Shown here piece after piece: positions 1 to 7,177 of a stretch of DNA of 63,903 nt. Every line of letters begins with the position of its first letter. Position 1 is the first letter of the stretch. Below the pieces are notes generated by a model, which was given only the letters and a program-made list of their open reading frames with translations, was not told the origin of the DNA and did no database searches. The translations under genes and the position numbers were made by a program. Source of the stretch: Clostridia bacterium (GTDB lineage Bacteria; Bacillota; Clostridia; Oscillospirales; CAG-382); NCBI GenBank assembly GCA_017399965.1, contig JAFQAP010000012.1:1-63903 (forward strand). The letters are read 5' to 3'.

Positions 1-84
1 ACCACTATCTACGTTATCTTCGCTCTCGTAGCTCTCGTTTCTCTTGCCGGTGTTTACTACACTACCAAGAAATTCAATAAGTAA
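1..84 (+). CDS. C-terminal end of a membrane-anchored (probably surface) protein, partial
   Basis: Only the last 27 codons are in the window. They encode one hydrophobic segment of about 20 residues (starting TTIYVIFALVALVSLAG) followed by a short basic tail (KKFNK) and a TAA stop. Hydrophobic stretch plus positive tail is the usual end of a sortase-sorted wall protein, and the next gene, about 100 bp downstream on the same strand, is a class B sortase. The sorting motif itself would lie upstream of the window, so the substrate assignment is inference; a simple C-terminal membrane anchor is the alternative. Confidence 0.6.
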   Translation, partial: TTIYVIFALVALVSLAGVYYTTKKFNK

Positions 85-100
85 TATATTGAATAGTTTC

Positions 101-126
101 ATAAGCGGTGGTCCTCCACCGCTTAT
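101..126 (+). terminator. Hairpin after the partial surface-protein gene
   Basis: Perfect 11-bp inverted repeat (ATAAGCGGTGG / CCACCGCTTAT) with a TCCT loop, 17 bp after the stop codon. There is no long T-run, so it may attenuate or protect the mRNA end rather than terminate fully. A second hairpin (CCCCAAGAG...CTTCTTGGGG, 138-166) follows directly before the sortase ribosome-binding site; it belongs to the GGGGTGATT repeat family seen elsewhere in the window. Confidence 0.5.
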
Positions 127-185
127 GCTTATCATTGCCCCCAAGAGGCTCCAACGCTTCTTGGGGTGATTATAATTGAGGATTT

Positions 186-1055
186 ATGGAAATTAAAACC
201 ATATTTGGTAAAATAATTGAATTTTTTACTAAGAATGAAAACCGGAAATTCATATACATAGGAACTGCCGTCATTGTTGCTGTCGTTGTACTCATATTGG
301 TGCTGTGCTTATCTATGTGCTCTTCCGAAGAACCGGAGGAGAGCGTGGTTTCTGAGGATGTTTCCGAGGAAATGTCCGTGGAAGTGTCCGAAGAAGTAAG
401 CGAAGAAATTTCGGAAGAGATAAGCGAGGAGGTTTCGGAGGAGGAAAGTCTTGCTCCCACAGAAGACGAACTCAAGCTTCAGGAAATCGCGCCGCTGTAT
501 AGTGAAAATCCCGACATGTGTGCGTGGATGAAAATAGACGGTACTGTTGTTGATTATCCGGTAATGTACACGCCGAATAATCCTAACAAATATCTCCGTG
601 CGGATTTTTACGGCAACTACAGCAGACAAGGTTCGTTGATAATGGACAAGCGTTGCATTCTTGATCCTGAAAGCGAAAACCTTATCGTACACGGACATAA
701 TATGACAGACGGCTCCATGTTCCGTCTGCTTCATAGTTATCCCAAAAAAACGTACAGAGATGAGCATCCCATAATCAAACTGTATATCGGAAACGAGGTC
801 CGTGAATACGAAGTGTTTGCCGTTTTCTACGACAAGGTTTATTACAAAACCGATACCTGCTTTAAATTTTATGAATTTACCGAAGCAGACACCCAAGAGC
901 GTTTTGACGAAGGAATACGCTACTTCAAATCTCACTCCGTATACGATACAGGCATAACTCCCGAATACGGCGAGAGATTACTTACATTAGTTACTTGCTC
1001 TTACCACGTCACCAACGGCAGACTCGTCGTAGTCGCTCGTGAAATAACCAAATAA
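186..1055 (+). CDS. srtB: Class B sortase
   Basis: Transpeptidase that cleaves a sorting motif on exported proteins and links them to peptidoglycan or to pilin partners, acting on the outer face of the membrane. The 289-residue protein has an N-terminal membrane segment (about residues 22-43), a long acidic linker of VSEE/ISEE repeats (about 47-90), then the sortase fold. Catalytic residues are visible: His171 in VHGHNMTDGSMF, Cys271 in TLVTCSY and Arg279 in NGRLVVVAR. The start is set by a GAGG box five bases before ATG. It lies just downstream of a likely substrate gene, the usual class B arrangement. The acidic linker is longer than in typical SrtB and probably extends the catalytic domain away from the membrane. 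Confidence 0.93.
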   Translation: MEIKTIFGKIIEFFTKNENRKFIYIGTAVIVAVVVLILVLCLSMCSSEEPEESVVSEDVSEEMSVEVSEEVSEEISEEISEEVSEEESLAPTEDELKLQEIAPLYSENPDMCAWMKIDGTVVDYPVMYTPNNPNKYLRADFYGNYSRQGSLIMDKRCILDPESENLIVHGHNMTDGSMFRLLHSYPKKTYRDEHPIIKLYIGNEVREYEVFAVFYDKVYYKTDTCFKFYEFTEADTQERFDEGIRYFKSHSVYDTGITPEYGERLLTLVTCSYHVTNGRLVVVAREITK

Positions 1056-1062
1056 AAAAGTC

Positions 1063-1130
1063 ACCCCAAGAAGCCGTTATCTTCTCGGGGTGATTCTCGT
1101 TTTAGGGGTGATTCTTGTTTTTGAGTGTTT
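1063..1130 (-). repeat. Tandem AATCACCC motifs downstream of the YitT gene
   Basis: Reading the minus strand, AATCACCC occurs in the last codons of the YitT gene and again at about 1113-1105 and 1097-1088, the last one opening a hairpin with GGGGTGA (about 1088-1063, stem CCCCGAGAAG / CTTCTTGGGG). The hairpin can serve as a bidirectional terminator between the convergent sortase and YitT genes. Confidence 0.6.
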
Positions 1131-2015
1131 TTAAGGGTGATTCTTAAAATTACCGAAGACTTCGTTTGCTTTTGAAAAGCTTGCGAAGGTTTCGGGGTGG
1201 TTTTTGATAATGCGCATAACTTCGCCGATCTGGCGTTTATTAACTATGCAGACAAGCATATATTTATCCGTATCCGAGTACATTCCGTGCACCTGCACCT
1301 TGGTAACGCCGCGGTGCAGTTTTGTTATAAGCTCCTGCGCCAATTCTTCGGGGTAAGCTGTAACGATCTCAAATCTGTAGCCGTTTTTTATACCGCTCAG
1401 TCCCCGGTCAACGATAATGTTTGCAATAAACAGGTTGAGCAGGGTACAGATTACGGGCGTAACCTTCATACCGTAGACGAAAAAGGCGATCGCCACCACG
1501 GATGCATCCATAACAAAGGAAACGTATGCGATATTCTGCTCCGGTTTAAAATGCTTTATCAAAGCGGAAATCCCGTATGTGCCGCCGCTGGCGCCGAAAC
1601 GGCGAAGCATTATAGAAAAGCCGAAGCCTGATATAACGCCGGTGGCAATACTTGCGAAAATTATATTAAAATCCTCTCCGCTTGTGGCAAGGGAATAGGG
1701 TGTGGCACCCAAAAGCTCATATATCTGCGGTGTCACAGATTGCACCAGCAGATATAAAGTAAGCATTCCGCCCAGCTTTTTATCTATAATAAAGCTTACG
1801 AGAACAAATATAGGCAGATTAAACGCCACCATAAGCAAAGACCAACTTATCTTGCTTTCGAGCAAATGATATGTCATAGTGGCAAGACCGCCGACACCGC
1901 CGGGAGCAAACCCGTTGCTGTTTTGAAAAAAGTGATATGCGCTGCCTACGATAACTCCTGCGAAGAGCACGCAGAGCAGATCAAAAATAACTTGTTTTAC
2001 ACCGCTTTTTTTCAT
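1131..2015 (-). CDS. YitT family membrane protein (DUF2179 C-terminal domain)
   Basis: Integral membrane protein of the YitT family: several transmembrane segments in the first about 200 residues (with the family's GGVGGLAT and GGTYGIS glycine-rich loops) followed by a cytoplasmic DUF2179 domain (about 215-285, ending near EVFGNF). The family's substrate is not established. It overlaps the preceding SGNH hydrolase by ATGA, so the two are translationally coupled. The last residues, NHP, are encoded by AATCACCCT, which matches the dispersed AATCACCC repeat; two more copies follow within 60 bp. Confidence 0.88.
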   Translation of the reverse strand: MKKSGVKQVIFDLLCVLFAGVIVGSAYHFFQNSNGFAPGGVGGLATMTYHLLESKISWSLLMVAFNLPIFVLVSFIIDKKLGGMLTLYLLVQSVTPQIYELLGATPYSLATSGEDFNIIFASIATGVISGFGFSIMLRRFGASGGTYGISALIKHFKPEQNIAYVSFVMDASVVAIAFFVYGMKVTPVICTLLNLFIANIIVDRGLSGIKNGYRFEIVTAYPEELAQELITKLHRGVTKVQVHGMYSDTDKYMLVCIVNKRQIGEVMRIIKNHPETFASFSKANEVFGNFKNHP

Positions 2016-2665
2016 ATAACGTCCTTTATAATGGGGAATATTTTTTGGATAACGCCCGCTTCGATTTTAAGACTTGCATAGGCTACGGGCATTTCGCCGA
2101 AAACTGCATTGTAATGGCACATAGCAGCCACACAACTACCGATATAAGACTGATGTGAAAGATCGGGACTGTAAAGGTCTATATCACCGTGCTTTTTGGT
2201 TATTTCGTTAAAGCATCTTCCCACGGGGGAAACGTCCGCCTGAACAGTCTTTGCGGCTTGCAGATATGCTCTTTCCAAAGCCAGAAACATTTCTTCCGAG
2301 CTAAGCCCAAGTGTTTGAAGCAACGGGCAGCCTTCTTTTCTGCCCCAGGTGGCGTAAAGCACCGTCTTTTTTGGGGAAATGAGTTTGTTTAAACCCAAAA
2401 CGCCTTTTTCAAAGCTTTGGTAATCGGTTATACCCAGGTAGCTTTGCTCCTGCAGAATAAGTACGTCGTACTCCTTTTGGGAAAGAAGCGCGAGTATCTC
2501 ACCGTGTTTTTCATCGGCAGGGTCGAGATTTTCATACAGCTTTCGGGAACCTTTGGTAACCGAATCCACGGTTACTTCTTTCCCGTTTTCCTTTGCCAGG
2601 CTTTCAAAAAGCTCGGGTACCTTGTGTACGTATGTGTAGCTGTTTCCGATAAATAATATATTCAA
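2012..2665 (-). CDS. SGNH/GDSL-type hydrolase (DUF4886-like)
   Basis: Predicted cytoplasmic SGNH-fold esterase/lipase-like protein of 217 residues. The N-terminal block I reads LFIGNSYTY with the nucleophilic serine at residue 8, and a D-x-x-H pair (SPDLSHQS) sits near residue 170, matching block V. No signal peptide is present. The start is TTG with a GGGAG box eight bases upstream. The substrate is unknown. A longer paralogue with the same GNSCTY and D..HHS signature lies at 18343-19590. It sits between serine dehydratase and YitT in a tight same-strand cluster. Confidence 0.72.
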   Translation of the reverse strand: MNILFIGNSYTYVHKVPELFESLAKENGKEVTVDSVTKGSRKLYENLDPADEKHGEILALLSQKEYDVLILQEQSYLGITDYQSFEKGVLGLNKLISPKKTVLYATWGRKEGCPLLQTLGLSSEEMFLALERAYLQAAKTVQADVSPVGRCFNEITKKHGDIDLYSPDLSHQSYIGSCVAAMCHYNAVFGEMPVAYASLKIEAGVIQKIFPIIKDVI

Positions 2666-2681
2666 ACCTTTGATCTCCCGT

Positions 2682-3881
2682 TTACTTTGTCAAATATTTT
2701 TTAGCCATTCCGCCCTCGGCGGTTTCGCGGTAGATCACCTTAAGGTCTTTTCCCGTTTCGTACATAGTGTCTACTATCATATCAAAGCTTATTTTTCTTG
2801 AATCAGCAAGGAAATCCGCCAGATTTACTGCGTTTAAGGCGCGCATCGCCGCAATAGCGTTTCGCTCGATACAGGGAATCTGAACAAGACCGCCGATAGG
2901 GTCGCAGGTGAGCCCCAAGTGATGCTCGATAGACATTTCCGCCGCGTATTCTATCTGGTCAAGATCAAGCTCATACAATTCAGCCGCCGCGGCAGCAGCC
3001 ATGGCGCAGGCAGTGCCTATCTCTGCCTGGCATCCGCATTCAGCACCGCTTATGGATGCGTTGGTTTTGATCAGGTTTCCCACAATACTTGCCGCCGCAA
3101 GACCGTGCAGTATCTGTTCGTCCGTAAAGTTGCGCTTTACCTGCAGATATTTAAGCACCGCAGGCAAAACTCCGCAGGCGCCGCAGGTGGGGGCGGTTAC
3201 TATCAGCCCGCCGTCTGCATTTTCTTCGCTTACCGCATAAGCGTATGCGCAGATAAGACGGTTCGTCTTGGTTTCTTCGCTTTCGTCAATGTGCTTTTGG
3301 CGGAACAGGTATCTGGCTTTTCTCTGTAATCCCAAACCGCCGTGTAAGGTGCCCTCGGCTTGAATGCCGCGTTTTACGGCATCTTGCATTACCGTCCATA
3401 CTTCCGCAAGATAATCCCATATCTCCTCGCCTTCCTGCTCTTCCACGTACTGCCACAGACGAATTTCCTTTTCACGGCAGTATTTGGAAATTTCGGTAAA
3501 GGAGTTGAGCGGATATATTTCGGCGTGCTCGCTTGCCTGTTCACCCCGGGCGATTATCTCTCCGCCTCCGATGCTGTAAAACCGTGTTTTTACGGTTTTA
3601 TCGCCCTTTACGGCATAAAAATCCATTGTGTTGGGGTGGTAATCGGTAGGGGTATCTTTATCAAATTCAATTGTAAACTTCTTACCTTCAAAAACACGCA
3701 TTAAGGCGGTGTCTGTCATATGTCCCGTTCCGGTCTTCGCCAAGGAGCCGAACAACATTACCTTGTATTCCTCCGCATCGGGATTTTCTTTGATAAACCG
3801 CTTTGCCGCCGCAATAGGACCCATGGTGTGGGAAGAGGAAGGCCCGCTTCCTATACGGTATAAATATTTAAGAGATTGCAT
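2682..3881 (-). CDS. sdaA: L-serine ammonia-lyase, iron-sulfur dependent, single chain
   Basis: Deaminates L-serine to pyruvate and ammonia using an oxygen-sensitive 4Fe-4S cluster. The 399-residue protein has the beta domain first (GSGPSSSHTMGP near residue 12) and the alpha domain after about residue 170, with the conserved cysteine-rich APTCGACGVLPAV stretch and the later GAECGCQAEIG and GLTCDPIGG cysteines that bind the cluster. It is shorter than the E. coli type (about 455) and fused, unlike the split Bacillus enzyme. A GAGAGGAA box precedes the ATG. Neighbours are a small zinc-ribbon gene 15 bp upstream and the SGNH gene downstream. Confidence 0.93.
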   Translation of the reverse strand: MQSLKYLYRIGSGPSSSHTMGPIAAAKRFIKENPDAEEYKVMLFGSLAKTGTGHMTDTALMRVFEGKKFTIEFDKDTPTDYHPNTMDFYAVKGDKTVKTRFYSIGGGEIIARGEQASEHAEIYPLNSFTEISKYCREKEIRLWQYVEEQEGEEIWDYLAEVWTVMQDAVKRGIQAEGTLHGGLGLQRKARYLFRQKHIDESEETKTNRLICAYAYAVSEENADGGLIVTAPTCGACGVLPAVLKYLQVKRNFTDEQILHGLAAASIVGNLIKTNASISGAECGCQAEIGTACAMAAAAAAELYELDLDQIEYAAEMSIEHHLGLTCDPIGGLVQIPCIERNAIAAMRALNAVNLADFLADSRKISFDMIVDTMYETGKDLKVIYRETAEGGMAKKYLTK

Positions 3882-3896
3882 TTCGTGTTCCTCTCT

Positions 3897-4139
3897 TTAA
3901 AACCAATAATCTTTCATTTTATTTAAAAATTCTTTTGTTATGGGAAAACCCGAGCTTTCACCTATCACGGCATCAACTCCGCAATAAGGGCACAAGGCAG
4001 TTTTTCCGTTGTCGGTAAAATCTGTTATTTCTTCCGCAGAGAATATTTGAGTGCAGTAAAAACAACCGCATTTTGTGCCATTTTTAAGGTTCTCTCTGTT
4101 GTTTGCGCAGTAGCCGTGAGCAACTTTTATATCTGACAT
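3897..4139 (-). CDS. Small zinc-ribbon cytoplasmic protein
   Basis: 80-residue soluble protein of unknown function with two cysteine pairs, CGCFYC (about residues 24-29) and CPYCG (about 51-55), the layout of a zinc ribbon. An AGGAGG box lies just before the ATG. It is conserved-looking and sits in one cluster with VanZ upstream and serine dehydratase downstream, but the context does not give a specific role. Confidence 0.7.
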   Translation of the reverse strand: MSDIKVAHGYCANNRENLKNGTKCGCFYCTQIFSAEEITDFTDNGKTALCPYCGVDAVIGESSGFPITKEFLNKMKDYWF

Positions 4140-4150
4140 ATCGCTCCTCC

Positions 4151-4744
4151 TTAAACTGAGTTTGTGTCGGTTTGTTTTATTTTAAAAGCAGATCCTTTTA
4201 ATATTTTTTTCATCAACACATATACGAACACGCCCAAAAGCGCTCCTAAGGTGTTTAATATAAGATCGTCAATATCCGTGCCGCGGGGCAAAAAAAGCTG
4301 GGCGGTTTCTATAAACAGAGAAATGCAAAATGTTATCCCCACCGCCTTTGCAGGGGAAATGTTCCACAGCAGGGGAAGGAATATACCAAAAGGCACAAAC
4401 AAAATAATATTCCCCAAAAAATTTATTAAAAAATAGTTTATGTTCCCTGCGTAAAATACCTCGTTAAAGGTTTCGTAAAACACCTTAAAAGGTATGAGGT
4501 TGGTTTTGTGAATACCCGTGTTTATAATTCCCAACCCGCCTGCGCCAAACTCAAGCTTTGGAATAACGGTCTGGGAAGCAAGCCCCGTGCAGAATATAAC
4601 AAAGCAAAAAAGCAAAATTTCTCTGTACCAATTTATTTTGCGCTTTTTCACCTTTATGTAAATAAGTCTTGCGGCGGCGTATATCGGCACAGCCACAAGC
4701 ATATACGGCAGCATATTTAGGGCGTATTCTATAATTTTGTTCAT
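4151..4744 (-). CDS. VanZ-like family membrane protein
   Basis: 197-residue integral membrane protein with about five hydrophobic segments. It ends with the VanZ signature region: NFLGNIILFVPFGIFLPLL, then ETAQLFLPRGTDIDDLILNTLGALLG. VanZ proteins are linked to teicoplanin tolerance in some bacteria, but most homologues have no known role. An upstream in-frame start at 4780 exists, but the ATG at 4744 has an AAAGGA box six bases upstream and gives the usual N-terminus (MNKIIEY). Confidence 0.85.
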   Translation of the reverse strand: MNKIIEYALNMLPYMLVAVPIYAAARLIYIKVKKRKINWYREILLFCFVIFCTGLASQTVIPKLEFGAGGLGIINTGIHKTNLIPFKVFYETFNEVFYAGNINYFLINFLGNIILFVPFGIFLPLLWNISPAKAVGITFCISLFIETAQLFLPRGTDIDDLILNTLGALLGVFVYVLMKKILKGSAFKIKQTDTNSV

Positions 4745-4779
4745 CAGATATCCTTTTGTCCGCCGTTGGCGGTATATCA

Positions 4780-5445
4780 CTAAAGTTCGGTTATTTTCAG
4801 CAGGTCGGCAAGCTCGGTGAAGGTATAGTCTTGTTCCGCAAAAGAACTGCGTTTTGCTCTGTCAACAAGGGCGGTTTTCATTCCGACAGATTTAGGTCCG
4901 ATCACATCATCTGTCAATGAGTCGCCGACAAACAAAACGTCCTATGGGTTCAAATTGTTTTCTTTAAGTATGCGGTAATAGAAATCCGGCGAGGGTTTAT
5001 AGCACTTTAAATCTTCGGAGGTATATGCCTTGTGCACGGAAATACCGTTGTTTTTCATAACAGCTTCCAGCACGTCATTATCCGTATTTGAACCGATAAA
5101 CACCTTGAAGTATCTCATTAATTTTTCAATTACGGTTTTTGTTTCGGGAAAGGCTTTGCGCATAAATGCTTTTTTAATCAAGTATTCCGCATCGCTTTGA
5201 GCATTTCGTTTTACGCCGTATTTATCATAAAACATTTGTATTCGCAAAATAAAAATTTCGCGCTCGGTCATAAATTTGCAGTTTTGCGCAGTATATGTTT
5301 TATAAAAAGCTTTCCACTCTTTTATGAATTCGTTTTTGTCAACAGGGATTTTGTGCGCGATTATATTCGCCATAATTGCCTTTGAGGAACCGCCTTGTTC
5401 AACGTCGAAAAGCGTACCGAACGCATCAAAAATTATCGCTTTCAT
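4780..5445 (-). pseudogene. HAD-superfamily hydrolase interrupted by an in-frame amber codon
   Basis: The reading frame encodes a HAD phosphatase of about 221 residues: motif I IFDAFGTLFDV at the N-terminus, motif II FIGSNTDND near residue 117, and motif IV DVLFVGDSLTDDV. A TAG at 4942-4944 splits it after ...NNLNP, exactly where relatives usually have Glu before DVLF, so a single GAG-to-TAG change explains it. The frame is otherwise open to a TAG at 4780-4782. The 167-residue product would lack motif IV and should be inactive. TAG ends the intact trmB gene in this window, so genome-wide readthrough is not expected. A sequencing error is possible. Confidence 0.82.
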
Positions 5446-5530
5446 AAATTTATCACCGTATATTCAGACGAACAATTCGTCATAGTAAGCGTACTATGTG
5501 CGTGTGAGAAGGACGATATCCGGTATGTTT
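5446..5530. other. Short intergenic stretch with small inverted repeats
   Basis: Between the broken HAD gene and the next hypothetical gene are short self-complementary words (GACGAACAATTCGTC, and AGTAAGCGTACT just after). They look like an eroded member of the hairpin-array family described elsewhere in this window. No gene is visible. Confidence 0.35.
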
Positions 5531-5899
5531 TTAATCCAACAGTTCGTCGGCAGATTTTACCGTCCACCCGAATTTGTCCTTAAAATCTTCAAAGCAATCT
5601 TTGCAGATCCACCATCTCATATCCTTTGTGCAATAAAATTCGCACTCAATGTTGGTCATTGCTTTTTCCCAGCAAAATTCGCAATGCTCGTGCCAAAACA
5701 GCTGTATCTTTTCTCCTTCAAGGCACTCTTTTTTATCGGGGAAATGAGCAACATGGTTTTGGGCATATTCAGAAATTTTTTGAAAAAACATATTCTTTTC
5801 GTTATACGCATTTTCCCAGAATGCAGGAAAAACCACTTTATAAAGAATTGCATCTTGCAGGTATTCTTCCTGACCGTTAAGTCTCCAATCCTGTTCCAT
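5531..5899 (-). CDS. Hypothetical protein with a C-terminal cysteine cluster
   Basis: 122-residue soluble protein, not recognised. It is rich in aromatic and acidic residues and carries a possible zinc site made of HEHCEFCWEKA (about 74-84), a Cys in EFYC and ICKDCFEDF (about 100-108). The start at 5899 is chosen because AGGAG lies nine bases before this ATG; the longer upstream frame reads into a hairpin repeat and encodes a low-complexity basic stretch. Function unknown. Confidence 0.6.
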   Translation of the reverse strand: MEQDWRLNGQEEYLQDAILYKVVFPAFWENAYNEKNMFFQKISEYAQNHVAHFPDKKECLEGEKIQLFWHEHCEFCWEKAMTNIECEFYCTKDMRWWICKDCFEDFKDKFGWTVKSADELLD

Positions 5900-5927
5900 A
5901 CCAGGTAAACTCCTTTTTGTACACTTG

Positions 5928-5975
5928 CGCCGCGTGCGGCGCAAACTTCACTCACGCAGTGAACTTAGTTGTTGA
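5928..5975. repeat. Hairpin array, ACTTCACT flavour
   Basis: Two short hairpins separated by the constant word AACTTCACT: TTGCGCCGCGTGCGGCGCAA, then TCACGCAGTGA, ending in AACTTAGTT. The same constant word separates different hairpins at 12545-12575 and 54525-54605, which defines a dispersed family. Confidence 0.6.
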
Positions 5976-5984
5976 AACAATATT

Positions 5985-6506
5985 TTATTCTTTCGGAACC
6001 CCGATACGGTCAAGTTGCTTAACCAATGCTTCCAATCCAACCACGTTGTGTTCAACCGTAAAAAGCAATTTTCGGTTTTTGTCAAAAACCGTAAGCTGAG
6101 CTTTATTGTGAGCGTATGACTCCATATCGGTATATTTTACAAGTTTTTTCTTGAACGGTCGCACCACAAGAATTCCGTCATCACAAACAACCTCGTAGGT
6201 GCAAAACGCAAGAATAATGCCGAGTAAAGGAAGTGAAGTGAATAATAAAGCGGAAAATATATATGCTATCCATGCATAATACGGACAGTCTTTTTCAAAA
6301 ATGCCTAACAGAACAGCTCCGATAACAAACAGTATAAATGCAACTATAAAAACGATAACATACCCCCGATAATGCCTGCGGGGATATTTTGTTCTGTTGG
6401 TATTCTCGGTTTCGGCTTGTTCTGATTTTGTTTGTTTTGCCGACCAAGGGAGCGGAATAAAAAGATCAAATAATATTGCGCCCAATGCTTCAATAAGTAC
6501 TTCCAT
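5985..6506 (-). CDS. Membrane protein with PH-like C-terminal domain
   Basis: 173-residue protein, unrecognised at family level. It has a short amphipathic N-terminus, two transmembrane segments (about 48-70 and 82-106) and a soluble C-terminal half that reads like a small beta-rich, PH-type domain (YEVVCDDGILVVRPFKKK... TVFDKNRKLLFTV). The ATG at 6506 has an AAGGAGG box seven bases upstream. Function unknown; no operon partner apart from the same-strand neighbour genes. Confidence 0.65.
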   Translation of the reverse strand: MEVLIEALGAILFDLFIPLPWSAKQTKSEQAETENTNRTKYPRRHYRGYVIVFIVAFILFVIGAVLLGIFEKDCPYYAWIAYIFSALLFTSLPLLGIILAFCTYEVVCDDGILVVRPFKKKLVKYTDMESYAHNKAQLTVFDKNRKLLFTVEHNVVGLEALVKQLDRIGVPKE

Positions 6507-6573
6507 TGGTGTTCCTCCTTGTGTGGTCAATCGTATGAGAGCTTCAACGTGTCCGCTTACACGGAGTGAGATT

Positions 6574-6927
6574 TTAACTGTTTTCTTTTGCGGTGGTGAT
6601 GGAGGCTATGAGCAGTTTGCGTATCTTACTGCACTTCGCAAACATATCCTTATACTCTTCCTCGGTTATCATGTGCGTATCCTTGAACAAACCAAGCCAA
6701 TAATCTGTTTCATAACATTCTTTCAAAGCAATTTGAAATTTATTGATAAAGTCGGCTTTACTTGCGGCATAGTTAGCTTCGTGAATATTTGCTCCAATAC
6801 TTGTACCACTTCGCAATACTTGATTTAACAATACGTTGCTTTTGCGGTTTTCCTTTATGTCTGTGCAAAGAGTAACGATATCAACAGCAAACTGCTTTGA
6901 TAAATCAACAAGAAAATTTTCTTTCAT
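6574..6927 (-). CDS. Four-helix-bundle protein (S23 / rRNA-intervening-sequence type)
   Basis: 117-residue all-helical protein with the family signature QVLRSGTSIGANIHEANYAASKADFINKFQIALKE (split: VLRSGTSIGANIHEA near 46-60, SKADFINKFQIALKE near 64-78) and a C-terminal helix ending in KLLIASITTAKE. The family includes proteins encoded in 23S rRNA intervening sequences and is related in fold to the retroelement accessory protein Avd; the molecular role is unclear. A GAGGG box precedes the start. The 5' flank is a dense hairpin array (6935-7177). A second copy is at 17680-18030. Confidence 0.85.
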   Translation of the reverse strand: MKENFLVDLSKQFAVDIVTLCTDIKENRKSNVLLNQVLRSGTSIGANIHEANYAASKADFINKFQIALKECYETDYWLGLFKDTHMITEEEYKDMFAKCSKIRKLLIASITTAKENS

Positions 6928-6934
6928 CGTAAAC

Positions 6935-7177
6935 CCTCGTTTCTTGAATGATTTGACGGCGTTTCCGTCATGAATTGATGCTCGCAAGCCCGCATCATGA
7001 TTTCTCGCTTCGCTCCATGATTTGACGCTACGCGTCATTGAATGAATTGTGCACCTACCTTATGCGCCCGCAGGCGCAATTCATGGCGAAGCCAATTCAT
7101 GAGTGCGACGCACTCAATTCATGCGCTTGCGCAATTCATTGTCGAGTCGTCGTGTCAGACACACGACCGACTCGACA
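6935..7177. repeat. Hairpin array, AATTCATG flavour
   Basis: At least eight short hairpins, all different (for example GACGGCGTTTCCGTC, CTCGCTTCGCTCC, GACGCTACGCGTC, AGTGCGACGCACT, CGCTTGCG), are separated by AATTCATG or its close variants ATGATTT/ATGAATTG. The right end is a larger imperfect hairpin (GTCGAGTCG...CGACTCGAC, 7140-7177) that may terminate rlmD. The array fills the space between the four-helix-bundle gene and rlmD and encodes the last residues of RlmD. Confidence 0.75.

Noticed and set aside
4942..4944. UAG decoded as an amino acid (pyrrolysine-like) in the HAD gene
   Set aside because: trmB ends in TAG with a normal-length product, and HAD relatives have Glu here, so a point mutation is simpler.
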